Source: Streptomyces griseosporeus
Lineage (GTDB): Bacteria > Actinomycetota > Actinomycetes > Streptomycetales > Streptomycetaceae
Direction of reading: 5' to 3'
DNA: 64,000 bases
Assembly (NCBI RefSeq): GCF_014656055.1
Contig: NZ_BNBR01000004.1
Location: forward strand, 511,081 to 575,080
Shown here: positions 10,145 to 17,540 of the stretch, piece after piece
Layout: the number at the start of each line of letters is the position of its first letter
Numbering within the stretch: the stretch's first letter is position 1
Position numbers and translations under genes: made by a program
The notes under the pieces: model-generated
What the model saw: the letters and a program-made list of their open reading frames with translations, nothing else
Databases searched by the model: none
What the model was told of the DNA's origin: nothing

Positions 10145-11236
10145 ATGGAACCGCGGAAGACCCTGCCCCCGGACCGGCGGCCGGAAGGCTGCCTCGTCGT
10201 CGCTCTTCGGCTGCCCGTGCGGATCGTGGTCCTCGTGCTCGTCGTTCCGGTGCGCATGGTGTGGGACGCGCTCGTCGTCGCCGGGCGGGTCGTGCGGGAC
10301 ACCGTGCTGCGGCCGGTCGGGCGGGGGCTGCTGTGGCTCGGGCGGGCGGTGTTCGTGTGGCCGTTCGTGGCGCTGTGGCGGTGGGTCGTGGTGCCGGTCG
10401 GCAAGGCGCTCGGGTGGCTCGGGTACGTGCTGCTCGTCGTGCCGGCGGTCTGGCTGTACCGGTACGTCCTCACGCCGCTCGGGCACGCGGCCGCCTGGGT
10501 GTGCCGGGGGATCGGGGCGTCCTTCGTGTGGCTGTACGCGCGCGTGCTGACGCCGGTCGGGCATGCCGTGCTGTGGGCGCTCAAGGGGATCGGGGCGGTG
10601 TTCGCCGTCCTCGGGGGCGGGGCGTGGGCCGCCGTCACCTGGCTTGTGCGGTATCTCGTCGTCGTCCCCGCGCGGTGGGTGTACACCTGGCTGCTGCTGC
10701 CCGTGGCACGAGGGGTGGCCTGGGCGGTCCGGATGCTGGTGACCGGGGTCGGCGCCGTTCTGTACTGGACGGCACGGGTGCTGTTCGTGCTGCCCGCGCT
10801 CGCCCTGTGGCGCTGGGTGCTCGTGCCCGTCGGGCGGGTGCTCGCCGTCGTCGCGCGCGAGGTCGGGGAGGCGCTCGGGCACGCCTGGCGCGTCGCCGGA
10901 CGGATCTCGCGCGCCGTCGGCCGGTTCCTCGGCACCCTCTTCCGGTGGATCTTCGTCGAGCCGGTCCGGTGGGTGTACCGCAGCGTGCTCACCCCCGTCG
11001 GACACGCCCTGCGCGCCGCCGTCCTCAGGCCCGCCGCCCAGGCCGCGCGCAGCGTCGGACGGGCCGTGCGGCAGACCCTGGCCGCGGCCCGGGACACCGC
11101 CCGGCAGACCCGCGCGGAACTGCGGCGCGCGCTGTTCGGCGCGCCCCGTGAGGTGGAACCGGCGGCCCGGCGGGAACCCGTCGGCCGCGACACACGTACT
11201 CTTGGTAGCAGTACGACCGCTCTCACGAAGGACTAG
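10145..11236 (+). CDS. Repetitive hydrophobic Arg/Val-rich membrane protein of unknown function
   Basis: 363 residues and not a recognised family. The first 270 residues alternate hydrophobic Val/Leu/Trp runs with regularly placed Arg and Trp, and repeat a motif of the form W-x-Y/R-R-x-V-L-x-P-V-G-x-x-L (for example RWVVVPVGKAL, YRYVLTPLGHA, YARVLTPVGHA, RWVLVPVGRVL, YRSVLTPVGHA). The last 90 residues are a basic Ala/Arg-rich helix. Codons favour G-rich forms (cgg, ggg, gtg, ctg), unlike the C-rich genes around it. It lies between the methyltransferase and the TIGR03936 gene, stopping five bases before the latter's proposed start. A tandem re-entrant or amphipathic-helix architecture is suggested; function unknown. 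Confidence 0.75.
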   Translation: MEPRKTLPPDRRPEGCLVVALRLPVRIVVLVLVVPVRMVWDALVVAGRVVRDTVLRPVGRGLLWLGRAVFVWPFVALWRWVVVPVGKALGWLGYVLLVVPAVWLYRYVLTPLGHAAAWVCRGIGASFVWLYARVLTPVGHAVLWALKGIGAVFAVLGGGAWAAVTWLVRYLVVVPARWVYTWLLLPVARGVAWAVRMLVTGVGAVLYWTARVLFVLPALALWRWVLVPVGRVLAVVAREVGEALGHAWRVAGRISRAVGRFLGTLFRWIFVEPVRWVYRSVLTPVGHALRAAVLRPAAQAARSVGRAVRQTLAAARDTARQTRAELRRALFGAPREVEPAARREPVGRDTRTLGSSTTALTKD

Positions 11237-11240
11237 GACA

Positions 11241-12080
11241 CTGGGCAAGCGACAGCCCGAAGGCCCGCCGCCCGCACCCGCGGTGCAGCGCATCCGACTG
11301 CGCTACACCAAGCGCGGCCGCCTCCGGTTCACCAGCCACCGTGACTTCCAGCGCGCCTTCGAGCGCGCGCTGCGCCGCGCCGAGGTGCCCATGGCGTACT
11401 CGGCGGGGTTCACGCCGCACCCGAAGGTGTCGTACGCCAATGCCGCACCCACCGGCACGGGCAGCGAGGCGGAGTACCTGGAGATCGCCCTCACACAGCA
11501 CCGCGACCCGGAGACGCTCCGGATCCTCCTCGACGAGTCGCTGCCCGCCGGGCTCGACATCGTCGAGGCGGTCGAGGCCCGCACCTCCGGGCTCGCCGAC
11601 CGGCTCACCGCCTCCGTCTGGGAGCTGCGGCTGGACGGCGTCGAGCCGGCGGACGCCGAGCGCGCGGTGGCGGCCTTCAACGCGGCCGGGACCGTCGAGG
11701 TCCAGCGCCTGACCAAGAACGGCATGCGCACCTTCGACGCCCGCCCCGCGGTCGTGAGCCTCGCGACAACCGCATCACCGGAAACACAGAGTTCGCAGGC
11801 TGATAGGCCGAGCGACCAGCCCTGTGCGATACTGCGGCTGGTTGTTCGGCACGTGACGCCTGCCGTACGACCCGACGACGTCCTGTCCGGTCTCCGCGCC
11901 GTGGCCGACCTGGCGCCGCCGGTCCCCGTAGCGGTGACCAGGCTGGCGCAGGGGCTGTTCGATGAAGAGACCGGCACGGTGACCGACCCGCTCGCGCCCG
12001 ACCGCGAGGCAGCGGAGGCCCTTACGACGGCCGCCCCGGCTGCCGCCGCGACGGCGCCGGTGCCGGAAGGTTCCGCGTAG
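11241..12080 (+). CDS. TIGR03936 / DUF2344 radical SAM-associated protein
   Basis: About 279 residues. The conserved domain begins at VQRIRLRYTKRGRL and includes TSHRDFQRAFERALRR and SAGFTPHPKVSY, hallmarks of the DUF2344 family that accompanies TIGR03960 radical SAM proteins. The best start is an unusual CTG at 11241: it has AAGGA eight bases upstream and gives the N-terminus GKRQPEG directly before the domain. Alternatives are a GTG at 11283 with no ribosome site and an ATG at 11148 inside the upstream gene. The C-terminus is an Ala/Pro-rich tail. Function is unassigned; the genomic pairing suggests it handles the substrate of the radical SAM protein. Confidence 0.85.
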   Translation: MGKRQPEGPPPAPAVQRIRLRYTKRGRLRFTSHRDFQRAFERALRRAEVPMAYSAGFTPHPKVSYANAAPTGTGSEAEYLEIALTQHRDPETLRILLDESLPAGLDIVEAVEARTSGLADRLTASVWELRLDGVEPADAERAVAAFNAAGTVEVQRLTKNGMRTFDARPAVVSLATTASPETQSSQADRPSDQPCAILRLVVRHVTPAVRPDDVLSGLRAVADLAPPVPVAVTRLAQGLFDEETGTVTDPLAPDREAAEALTTAAPAAAATAPVPEGSA

Positions 12081-12269
12081 GGACGGACGTCGTAGCGCCG
12101 CCCTCGTACTCGGGAGCCACCTGGGTCGGGCAGCGCACCGACCAGAAGACTTTCGCCAGGCCGTACCGACAAGGCGTACGGAACCGGCGAGACAGGACAC
12201 AGAGAGCTCCCGTGCGGCGCCCGCGCCCCGGACGGCGGCACACGCGCACAGCGCGAGCCGCGGACGTCA

Positions 12270-12299
12270 CCGGCGGTCGATCCTCAGGATCGACGCCGG
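12270..12299 (+). promoter_or_regulatory. Hairpin in the RNase E leader
   Basis: GTCGATCC and GGATCGAC pair around a three-base TCA loop, and CCGGC/GCCGG extends the stem with one bulged G. It ends 42 bases before the rns start in a 261-base gap that otherwise shows no gene. It may be part of the leader transcript; a terminator role is less likely because no T-run follows. Confidence 0.5.
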
Positions 12300-12341
12300 A
12301 CCAGGTGCGGCGCCCGGGAGCCTGACGGGAGAAACGCCCGC

Positions 12342-15300
12342 ATGCTCGAGCCGACCGAACCCACAGAGTCCTCCACGGGCTCCGAACTCAACACCCCCAG
12401 CGACACGCTGCCGCCGCGCCGGCGGCGCCGTGCCGCTTCCCGCCCGGCCGGTCCTCCGGCCGTGAGCACCTCCGACGCCCCCGTCGAGACGGTCGAGCCG
12501 GCCATACCGGCCGCTGCCGCCGACGAGATCGCGGAAGCCGTCGAGACGGAGGAGGCGCAGGCGGCCGAGGCCGCAGCGGCCGCCGCCGAGGCCGCGCCCG
12601 CCGGCCGGCCGCGCCGCCGGGCCACGCGCCGCGCCTCCTCGCCTGCCGGATCCCCGGCGGGCGCCGAGCCCGCGGAGACCGTCGTACCGGCCGCCGCCCC
12701 CGCCGCCCCGGCGGAGGAGCAGGCCGCCGAGGACACCGCGGTCACGGAGGAGCCCGCTCCGCGCCGCACCCGCCGCCGCGCCACGCGCCGCGTCACCTCG
12801 CCCACCGAGGCGCCCGCCGCCGAGGTCGTCGAGACCGCCGGGAGCAGCGCCGGCACGCCGGCCGCCGAGCCCGCCGCGCAGCCGGCCGCCGAGGTCGCCG
12901 ACACCGCCGCGCTGCCCGCCGAGGCCGCTCCGGCCGAGGAGGCCCCCGCTCGCCGTACCCGCCGCCGGGCCACGCGCCGCGTGTCCGCGCCGGCCGGGGC
13001 GCCCACCGGGGCCGAAGAGGCCGCGGAGACCGCGGAAGCCACGGAGACCCCCGAGGCCGAGACCGAGCCCGAGATCGTGACGCCGGCCGCCGCCGAGGCG
13101 ACCCCCGCCGCCGAGCCGGAGGCCGCCGAGGCCGAGGCCGCCCCCCGCCGTCGCCGCCGCGTCGTGCGCCGGGCCGCCGCTGCCGCCGGGGCACCCGCCA
13201 CCGCCGAGCAGGCCGAGACCACTGAAGCCGCCGAGGCCTCGCGTGCCGTCGAGGCCACCGCCACCCCGGTGACCGCCGAGACGCCCGTCTCCGCCGGCGT
13301 CGAGACCGAGACCGCCGCCGTCACCGGCATCGCCGCCCCCGCCGAGCAGGCCCCCGCCGCCGAGGAGGGCGGCCCGCGCCGCCGTCGCCGGGTCTCCCGC
13401 AAGGCCGCGACCGGCTTCGCCGAGCCCGCGCGGCCGGCCGCCGAGGAGGCCGACGCGCCGCGCAAGCCCGCGCGTCCCGCAGTGGCCGTGTTCCAGGCGC
13501 CGGTGTTCACCGAGCCGAAGTTCCAGACGCCGGAGCGTGCCGCCGCGGAGGCCGCGGCCGAGGCCGAGGCATCCGTGACCGAGGAGCTGCCGGAGGAGCA
13601 GGCCGGCGGCCGCCGGCGCCGTCGCCGCCGGGGCGCCGGGTTCGGCGAGGAGCCCGAGACCGCCGCCGCCCAGCAGACCACCGCAGCCCCCGAGACCCCG
13701 GAGGCGGCCGAGCCCGTCGAGAGCGAGGAGGCCGAGGAGGCCACCGGTCTCGCCGAGGGCGAGGACGCCGAGGACGGCGAGGAGACCGGCTCGCGCCGTC
13801 GCCGCCGCCGGGGCGGCCGTCGCCGTCGCCGCGGCGAGGCCGCCGACAGCGAGGGCGGGGACACCGACGCCGAGGAGCTCGCCGCCGAGCAGGCCGAGCA
13901 GGACGCCGAGGACACCGCCGAGCAGGTCGAGGAAGACGCCGAGGACGGCGCGGAGGACTCCGCCCACGACTCCGACGAGGGCCGTGACGACCGTGACGAG
14001 CAGGGCGCCGGCGGCTCCGCCAGCAGCCGCCGCCGTCGCCGGCGCCGTCGCCGCGCCGGGGACGGCGCGGCCGAGGCCGAGCCGTCCGCCGACGACCCCG
14101 AGCGCACGGTCGTCAAGGTCCGCGAGCCGCGCCCGAAGAGCGAGCCGTCCGACGAGGTGCAGTCCATCAAGGGCTCCACGCGTCTGGAGGCGAAGAAGCA
14201 GCGCCGCCGCGAGGGCCGTGAGCAGGGCCGCCGCCGCGTGCCGATCATCACCGAGGCCGAGTTCCTGGCCCGCCGCGAGGCCGTCGAGCGCGTGATGGTG
14301 GTCCGCCAGCACGGCGACCGCACGCAGATCGGCGTCCTGGAGGACGGGGTGCTCGTCGAGCACTACGTCAACAAGGAGCAGGCCGTCTCGTACGTCGGCA
14401 ACGTGTACCTGGGCAAGGTGCAGAACGTGCTGCCGTCGATGGAGGCCGCCTTCATCGACATCGGCAAGGGCCGCAACGCCGTCCTGTACGCCGGCGAGGT
14501 CAACTTCGAGGCCCTCGGCATGGGCAACGGCCCGCGCCGCATCGAGTCCGCCCTGAAGTCCGGCCAGTCCGTGCTCGTCCAGGTCACCAAGGACCCGATC
14601 GGGCACAAGGGCGCGCGTCTGACCAGCCAGGTCTCCCTCCCGGGCCGCTACCTCGTGTACGTCCCCGAGGGCTCCATGACCGGCATCAGCCGCAAGCTGC
14701 CCGACACCGAGCGGGCCCGGCTGAAGACCATCCTCAAGAAGATCGTCCCCGAGGACGCGGGCGTCATCGTGCGCACCGCCGCCGAGGGCGCGAGCGAGGA
14801 CGAGCTGCGCCGGGACGTCGAGCGTCTGCAGGGGCAGTGGGAGGAGATCCAGAAGAAGGCGAAGAACGGCAGCAACGCGCCGACGCTGCTGTACGGCGAG
14901 CCGGACATGACCGTCCGTGTCGTCCGCGACATCTTCAACGAGGACTTCTCCAAGGTCATCGTCAGCGGTGACGACGCCTGGCAGACGATCCACGGCTACG
15001 TCTCCCACGTGGCGCCCGACCTCGCCGACCGCCTGCAGCGGTGGACGAGCGACGTCGACGTCTTCGCCACGTACCGGATCGACGAGCAGCTCGCCAAGGC
15101 GCTGGACCGCAAGGTCTGGCTGCCCAGCGGCGGTTCGCTGGTGATCGACCGGACCGAGGCGATGGTCGTCATCGACGTCAACACCGGCAAGTTCACCGGC
15201 CAGGGCGGCAACCTCGAGGAGACCGTCACCAGGAACAACCTGGAGGCGGCCGAGGAGATCGTCCGCCAGCTGCGGCTGCGCGACCTCGGCGGCATCATCG

Positions 15301-16589
15301 TCATCGACTTCATCGACATGGTCCTGGAGTCCAACCGCGATCTGGTGCTGCGGCGCCTGCTGGAGTGCCTGGGCCGCGACCGTACGAAGCACCAGGTGGC
15401 CGAGGTGACCTCGCTGGGCCTCGTGCAGATGACCCGCAAGCGGGTCGGCCAGGGCCTGCTGGAGTCGTTCTCGGAGACCTGCGTCCACTGCAACGGCCGC
15501 GGTGTCATCGTCCACATGGACCAGCCCAGCGCCCAGGGCGGTGGCGGCAAGCGCAAGAAGCGCGCCCGTGCCGGTGCCGGCGAGCACGAGCACGAGCACG
15601 AGGCCGCCGCGGCCGTGGAGCCGGCCGAGACCGCCGAGCAGGAGGCGGAGACCGAGGCCGAGGTCGTCGCGGAGGTGGCCGAGCCGGTCGCCCTGCCCGC
15701 GCCCGACTTCGCCCCGGACGAGGAGCTGTACAGCAGCGTCGCCGAGGCGGAGGCGGCCGCCGGCCGCCGTGGCCGCCGCCGGGCGGGCCGCCGGGCCTCC
15801 GCGCCCGCCGGTGCCCCGCGGGCCGAGGCACCGACCGCGCAGCGGGTGACCGCGCGGGAGGAGGCCGAGCGTCCGGTGCGGCGGGAGAGCGCCGAGGAGG
15901 CGCTCGCCGAGCCGGCCGCCGTCGAGGACGCCGTGGTCGCCGCACCCGAGGCTCCGGCCGCCGAGGCCCCCGCTGCCGAGGAAGCCGCGCCGAAGGGCCG
16001 TACCCGCCGTCGCGCCACCCGCAAGGTGACCGCGCCGGCCGGTTCGCCCGCCGGGGCGGAGGCGGCCGTGGTGACCGTCGCGGAGACGGCTCCCGTCGCC
16101 GAGGCGCCCGCCGAGGCGGCTTCCGTGGAGCAGGCCGAACCCGAGGCCCAGGCCGTCGCCGAGCCCGCCGCTCCGGCCCGTCCGCGGCGCCGCGCGGTCC
16201 GCAAGGCCACCGCGCCGACCGCGCCGGAGGAGGCCGCCGTCGTGGTCCTCCCGGCCGAGCCGAAGGCCGAGGCCCAGGAGGCCTCGGTCGCGGAGCAGGC
16301 CGCCAAGGAGGCCGAGCAGGCCCTCGTGGAGGCCAAGGAGGCCGCCGCCGAGGAGGCTGCCGGGGCCGAGGGCGCCGAGGCCGAGGGCGCCGAGGCTCCG
16401 GCCAAGAAGACGGCCGCCCGCAAGACGGCCAAGAAGGCCACGGCGAAGAAGGCCGCCACCAAGAAGACGGCGGCCAAGAAGACCGTGGCGAAGAAGGCGA
16501 CGGCCAAGAAGGCGGCGAAGACCGCCAAGACGGCCACGGCCAAGAAGACGGCGAAGAAGACCGTCCCGGCCTCCGCCGACGAGAGCTGA
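12342..16589 (+). CDS. rns: Ribonuclease E/G with long low-complexity arms
   Basis: 1415-residue endoribonuclease for mRNA decay and rRNA processing. The catalytic core is central: an S1 RNA-binding region at about 675-760, metal-ligand aspartates D945 (VVIDVNTGKFTG) and D989 (VIDFIDM), and the zinc-link C1047-VH-C1050. Spacing matches E. coli RNase E D303, D346, C404 and C407 within one residue. The first 630 residues are Glu/Ala/Arg-rich and repeat a basic motif close to RRRATRR-V/A-S/T-x-PAGxPxGAE; the motif recurs after the core. The last 55 residues are a Lys/Ala/Thr tail like histone H1. The ATG has GGGAGA upstream. The long arms resemble S. coelicolor RNase ES, where such regions are thought to bind partner proteins. 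Confidence 0.95.
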   Translation: MLEPTEPTESSTGSELNTPSDTLPPRRRRRAASRPAGPPAVSTSDAPVETVEPAIPAAAADEIAEAVETEEAQAAEAAAAAAEAAPAGRPRRRATRRASSPAGSPAGAEPAETVVPAAAPAAPAEEQAAEDTAVTEEPAPRRTRRRATRRVTSPTEAPAAEVVETAGSSAGTPAAEPAAQPAAEVADTAALPAEAAPAEEAPARRTRRRATRRVSAPAGAPTGAEEAAETAEATETPEAETEPEIVTPAAAEATPAAEPEAAEAEAAPRRRRRVVRRAAAAAGAPATAEQAETTEAAEASRAVEATATPVTAETPVSAGVETETAAVTGIAAPAEQAPAAEEGGPRRRRRVSRKAATGFAEPARPAAEEADAPRKPARPAVAVFQAPVFTEPKFQTPERAAAEAAAEAEASVTEELPEEQAGGRRRRRRRGAGFGEEPETAAAQQTTAAPETPEAAEPVESEEAEEATGLAEGEDAEDGEETGSRRRRRRGGRRRRRGEAADSEGGDTDAEELAAEQAEQDAEDTAEQVEEDAEDGAEDSAHDSDEGRDDRDEQGAGGSASSRRRRRRRRRAGDGAAEAEPSADDPERTVVKVREPRPKSEPSDEVQSIKGSTRLEAKKQRRREGREQGRRRVPIITEAEFLARREAVERVMVVRQHGDRTQIGVLEDGVLVEHYVNKEQAVSYVGNVYLGKVQNVLPSMEAAFIDIGKGRNAVLYAGEVNFEALGMGNGPRRIESALKSGQSVLVQVTKDPIGHKGARLTSQVSLPGRYLVYVPEGSMTGISRKLPDTERARLKTILKKIVPEDAGVIVRTAAEGASEDELRRDVERLQGQWEEIQKKAKNGSNAPTLLYGEPDMTVRVVRDIFNEDFSKVIVSGDDAWQTIHGYVSHVAPDLADRLQRWTSDVDVFATYRIDEQLAKALDRKVWLPSGGSLVIDRTEAMVVIDVNTGKFTGQGGNLEETVTRNNLEAAEEIVRQLRLRDLGGIIVIDFIDMVLESNRDLVLRRLLECLGRDRTKHQVAEVTSLGLVQMTRKRVGQGLLESFSETCVHCNGRGVIVHMDQPSAQGGGGKRKKRARAGAGEHEHEHEAAAAVEPAETAEQEAETEAEVVAEVAEPVALPAPDFAPDEELYSSVAEAEAAAGRRGRRRAGRRASAPAGAPRAEAPTAQRVTAREEAERPVRRESAEEALAEPAAVEDAVVAAPEAPAAEAPAAEEAAPKGRTRRRATRKVTAPAGSPAGAEAAVVTVAETAPVAEAPAEAASVEQAEPEAQAVAEPAAPARPRRRAVRKATAPTAPEEAAVVVLPAEPKAEAQEASVAEQAAKEAEQALVEAKEAAAEEAAGAEGAEAEGAEAPAKKTAARKTAKKATAKKAATKKTAAKKTVAKKATAKKAAKTAKTATAKKTAKKTVPASADES

Positions 16590-16611
16590 GCCGTCAGGCT
16601 CACGGCACGAG

Positions 16612-16642
16612 GTGCGGCCGGTCTCCCCGAGACCGGCCGCAC
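16612..16642 (+). terminator. Intrinsic terminator after rns
   Basis: A perfect 14-bp stem (GTGCGGCCGGTCTC with its complement) on a CCC loop, 22 bases past the rns stop. No T-tract follows, as is usual in Streptomyces. It separates rns from the rplU promoter. Confidence 0.75.
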
Positions 16643-16669
16643 ACCGCGTCACCGCCCGCGGGGCCCGGT

Positions 16670-16699
16670 TTGACCGTCTCGGCCGGGGCCCCGTACCCT
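16670..16699 (+). promoter_or_regulatory. Housekeeping promoter for rplU-rpmA
   Basis: A -35 TTGACC (16670-16675) and -10 TACCCT (16694-16699) are separated by 18 bases, a good match to the principal sigma factor (HrdB) consensus. The start of transcription would be about 16706, giving a leader of about 140 bases that contains two hairpins. Confidence 0.75.
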
Positions 16700-16750
16700 A
16701 GACCGTCGGCGTGTCCACTGCACACGCCGTGCATCCCCGTAAACCTCTTC

Positions 16751-16799
16751 CTCCCGGTCACAGGGTTGGCCGGGAGAGGTCGCCCGTGTGTCACGGGCG
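16751..16799 (+). promoter_or_regulatory. Two stacked hairpins in the rplU leader
   Basis: Stem 1 pairs CTCCCGG (16751-16757) with CCGGGAG (16770-16776). Stem 2 pairs CGCCCGTG (16781-16788) with CACGGGCG (16792-16799) on a TGT loop, a perfect 8-bp stem. They lie between the mapped-by-eye promoter and the L21 start and are candidates for autogenous control by a ribosomal protein. I recognise no named Rfam leader. Confidence 0.5.
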
Positions 16800-16845
16800 G
16801 CTGGCCTGCGGGGGTCCGGTTCCCGAGCGAGAGAGTGAGATCCGC

Positions 16846-17166
16846 GTGTACGCCATCGTGCGCAGCGGTGGTCGCCAGCACAAGGTTGCTGTCGGCGACA
16901 TCGTTGAGGTTGACAAGATTTCCACTGCCAAGGTTGGCGACACGGTCGAGCTCTCGACCCTGCTCGTTGTCGACGGCGACGCTGTGACCAGCGACCCGTG
17001 GGTGCTGGCCGGCATCAAGGTCCAGGCCGAGGTCGTGGACCACCACAAGGGCCAGAAGATCGACATTCTGCGCTACAAGAACAAGACCGGCTACCGCCGT
17101 CGTCAGGGCCACCGCCAGCAGTACACGGCGATCAAGGTCACGGCGATCCCCACGGCTGCGAAGTAA
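16846..17166 (+). CDS. rplU: 50S ribosomal protein L21
   Basis: 106 residues, the full family length, starting YAIVRSGGRQHKV and ending YTAIKVTAI-PTAAK; the KNKTGYRRRQGHRQ segment is the L21 RNA-binding signature. L21 binds 23S rRNA in the large subunit. The GTG at 16846 has GAGAG about ten bases upstream and gives the canonical N-terminus; a longer in-frame opening from 16711 lies within the leader and is rejected. rpmA follows after 13 bases. Confidence 0.97.
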   Translation: MYAIVRSGGRQHKVAVGDIVEVDKISTAKVGDTVELSTLLVVDGDAVTSDPWVLAGIKVQAEVVDHHKGQKIDILRYKNKTGYRRRQGHRQQYTAIKVTAIPTAAK

Positions 17167-17179
17167 GGACTGAGGAGAG

Positions 17180-17434
17180 ATGGCACACAAGAAGGGCGCA
17201 TCGTCCACCCGGAACGGTCGCGACTCCAACGCCCAGCGGCTCGGCGTGAAGCGCTTCGGCGGTCAGGTCGTGAACGCCGGTGAGATCCTGGTCCGTCAGC
17301 GCGGCACCCACTTCCACCCGGGTGCGGGCGTGGGCCGTGGCGGCGACGACACGCTGTTCGCCCTGCAGGCCGGCGCGGTGCAGTTCGGCACCCACCGTGG
17401 CCGCAAGGTCGTGAACATCGTCCCGGTCGCCTGA
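17180..17434 (+). CDS. rpmA: 50S ribosomal protein L27
   Basis: 84 residues, canonical in length and sequence (MAHKKGASSTRNGRDSN start, HFHPGAGVGRGGDDTLFAL core). L27 sits near the peptidyl-transferase centre; its N-terminus lacks the cleaved extension seen in Firmicutes. The ribosome site is TGAGGAGAG directly before the ATG. It is co-transcribed with rplU and is followed by a strong hairpin before obg. Confidence 0.97.
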   Translation: MAHKKGASSTRNGRDSNAQRLGVKRFGGQVVNAGEILVRQRGTHFHPGAGVGRGGDDTLFALQAGAVQFGTHRGRKVVNIVPVA

Positions 17435-17449
17435 TCGGACACTTTCGCG

Positions 17450-17489
17450 AGGCGGACCTCACTTCCCGGTCGGGAAGGCGGGTCCGCCT
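17450..17489 (+). terminator. Two-part hairpin between rpmA and obg
   Basis: AGGCGGACC (17450-17458) pairs with GGTCCGCCT (17481-17489), and inside it CTTCCCG pairs with CGGGAAG on a GT-centred loop. A TT follows. It starts 16 bases after rpmA and probably reduces read-through from the ribosomal operon into obg. Confidence 0.7.
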
Positions 17490-17540
17490 TTCGCGTGTTA
17501 CGTAAGAGACATTCCCGTACGTTTCTGGAGGCACTGAACC

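Noticed and set aside
12267..16652. A 1461-codon open frame antisense to rns
   Set aside because: It is a product of the extreme GC bias of the sense gene; its product is Gly/Leu/Arg low complexity with no domain or ribosome site.
16711..16845. N-terminally extended L21
   Set aside because: The extension lies in the leader with two hairpins, and the GTG at 16846 gives the canonical protein.
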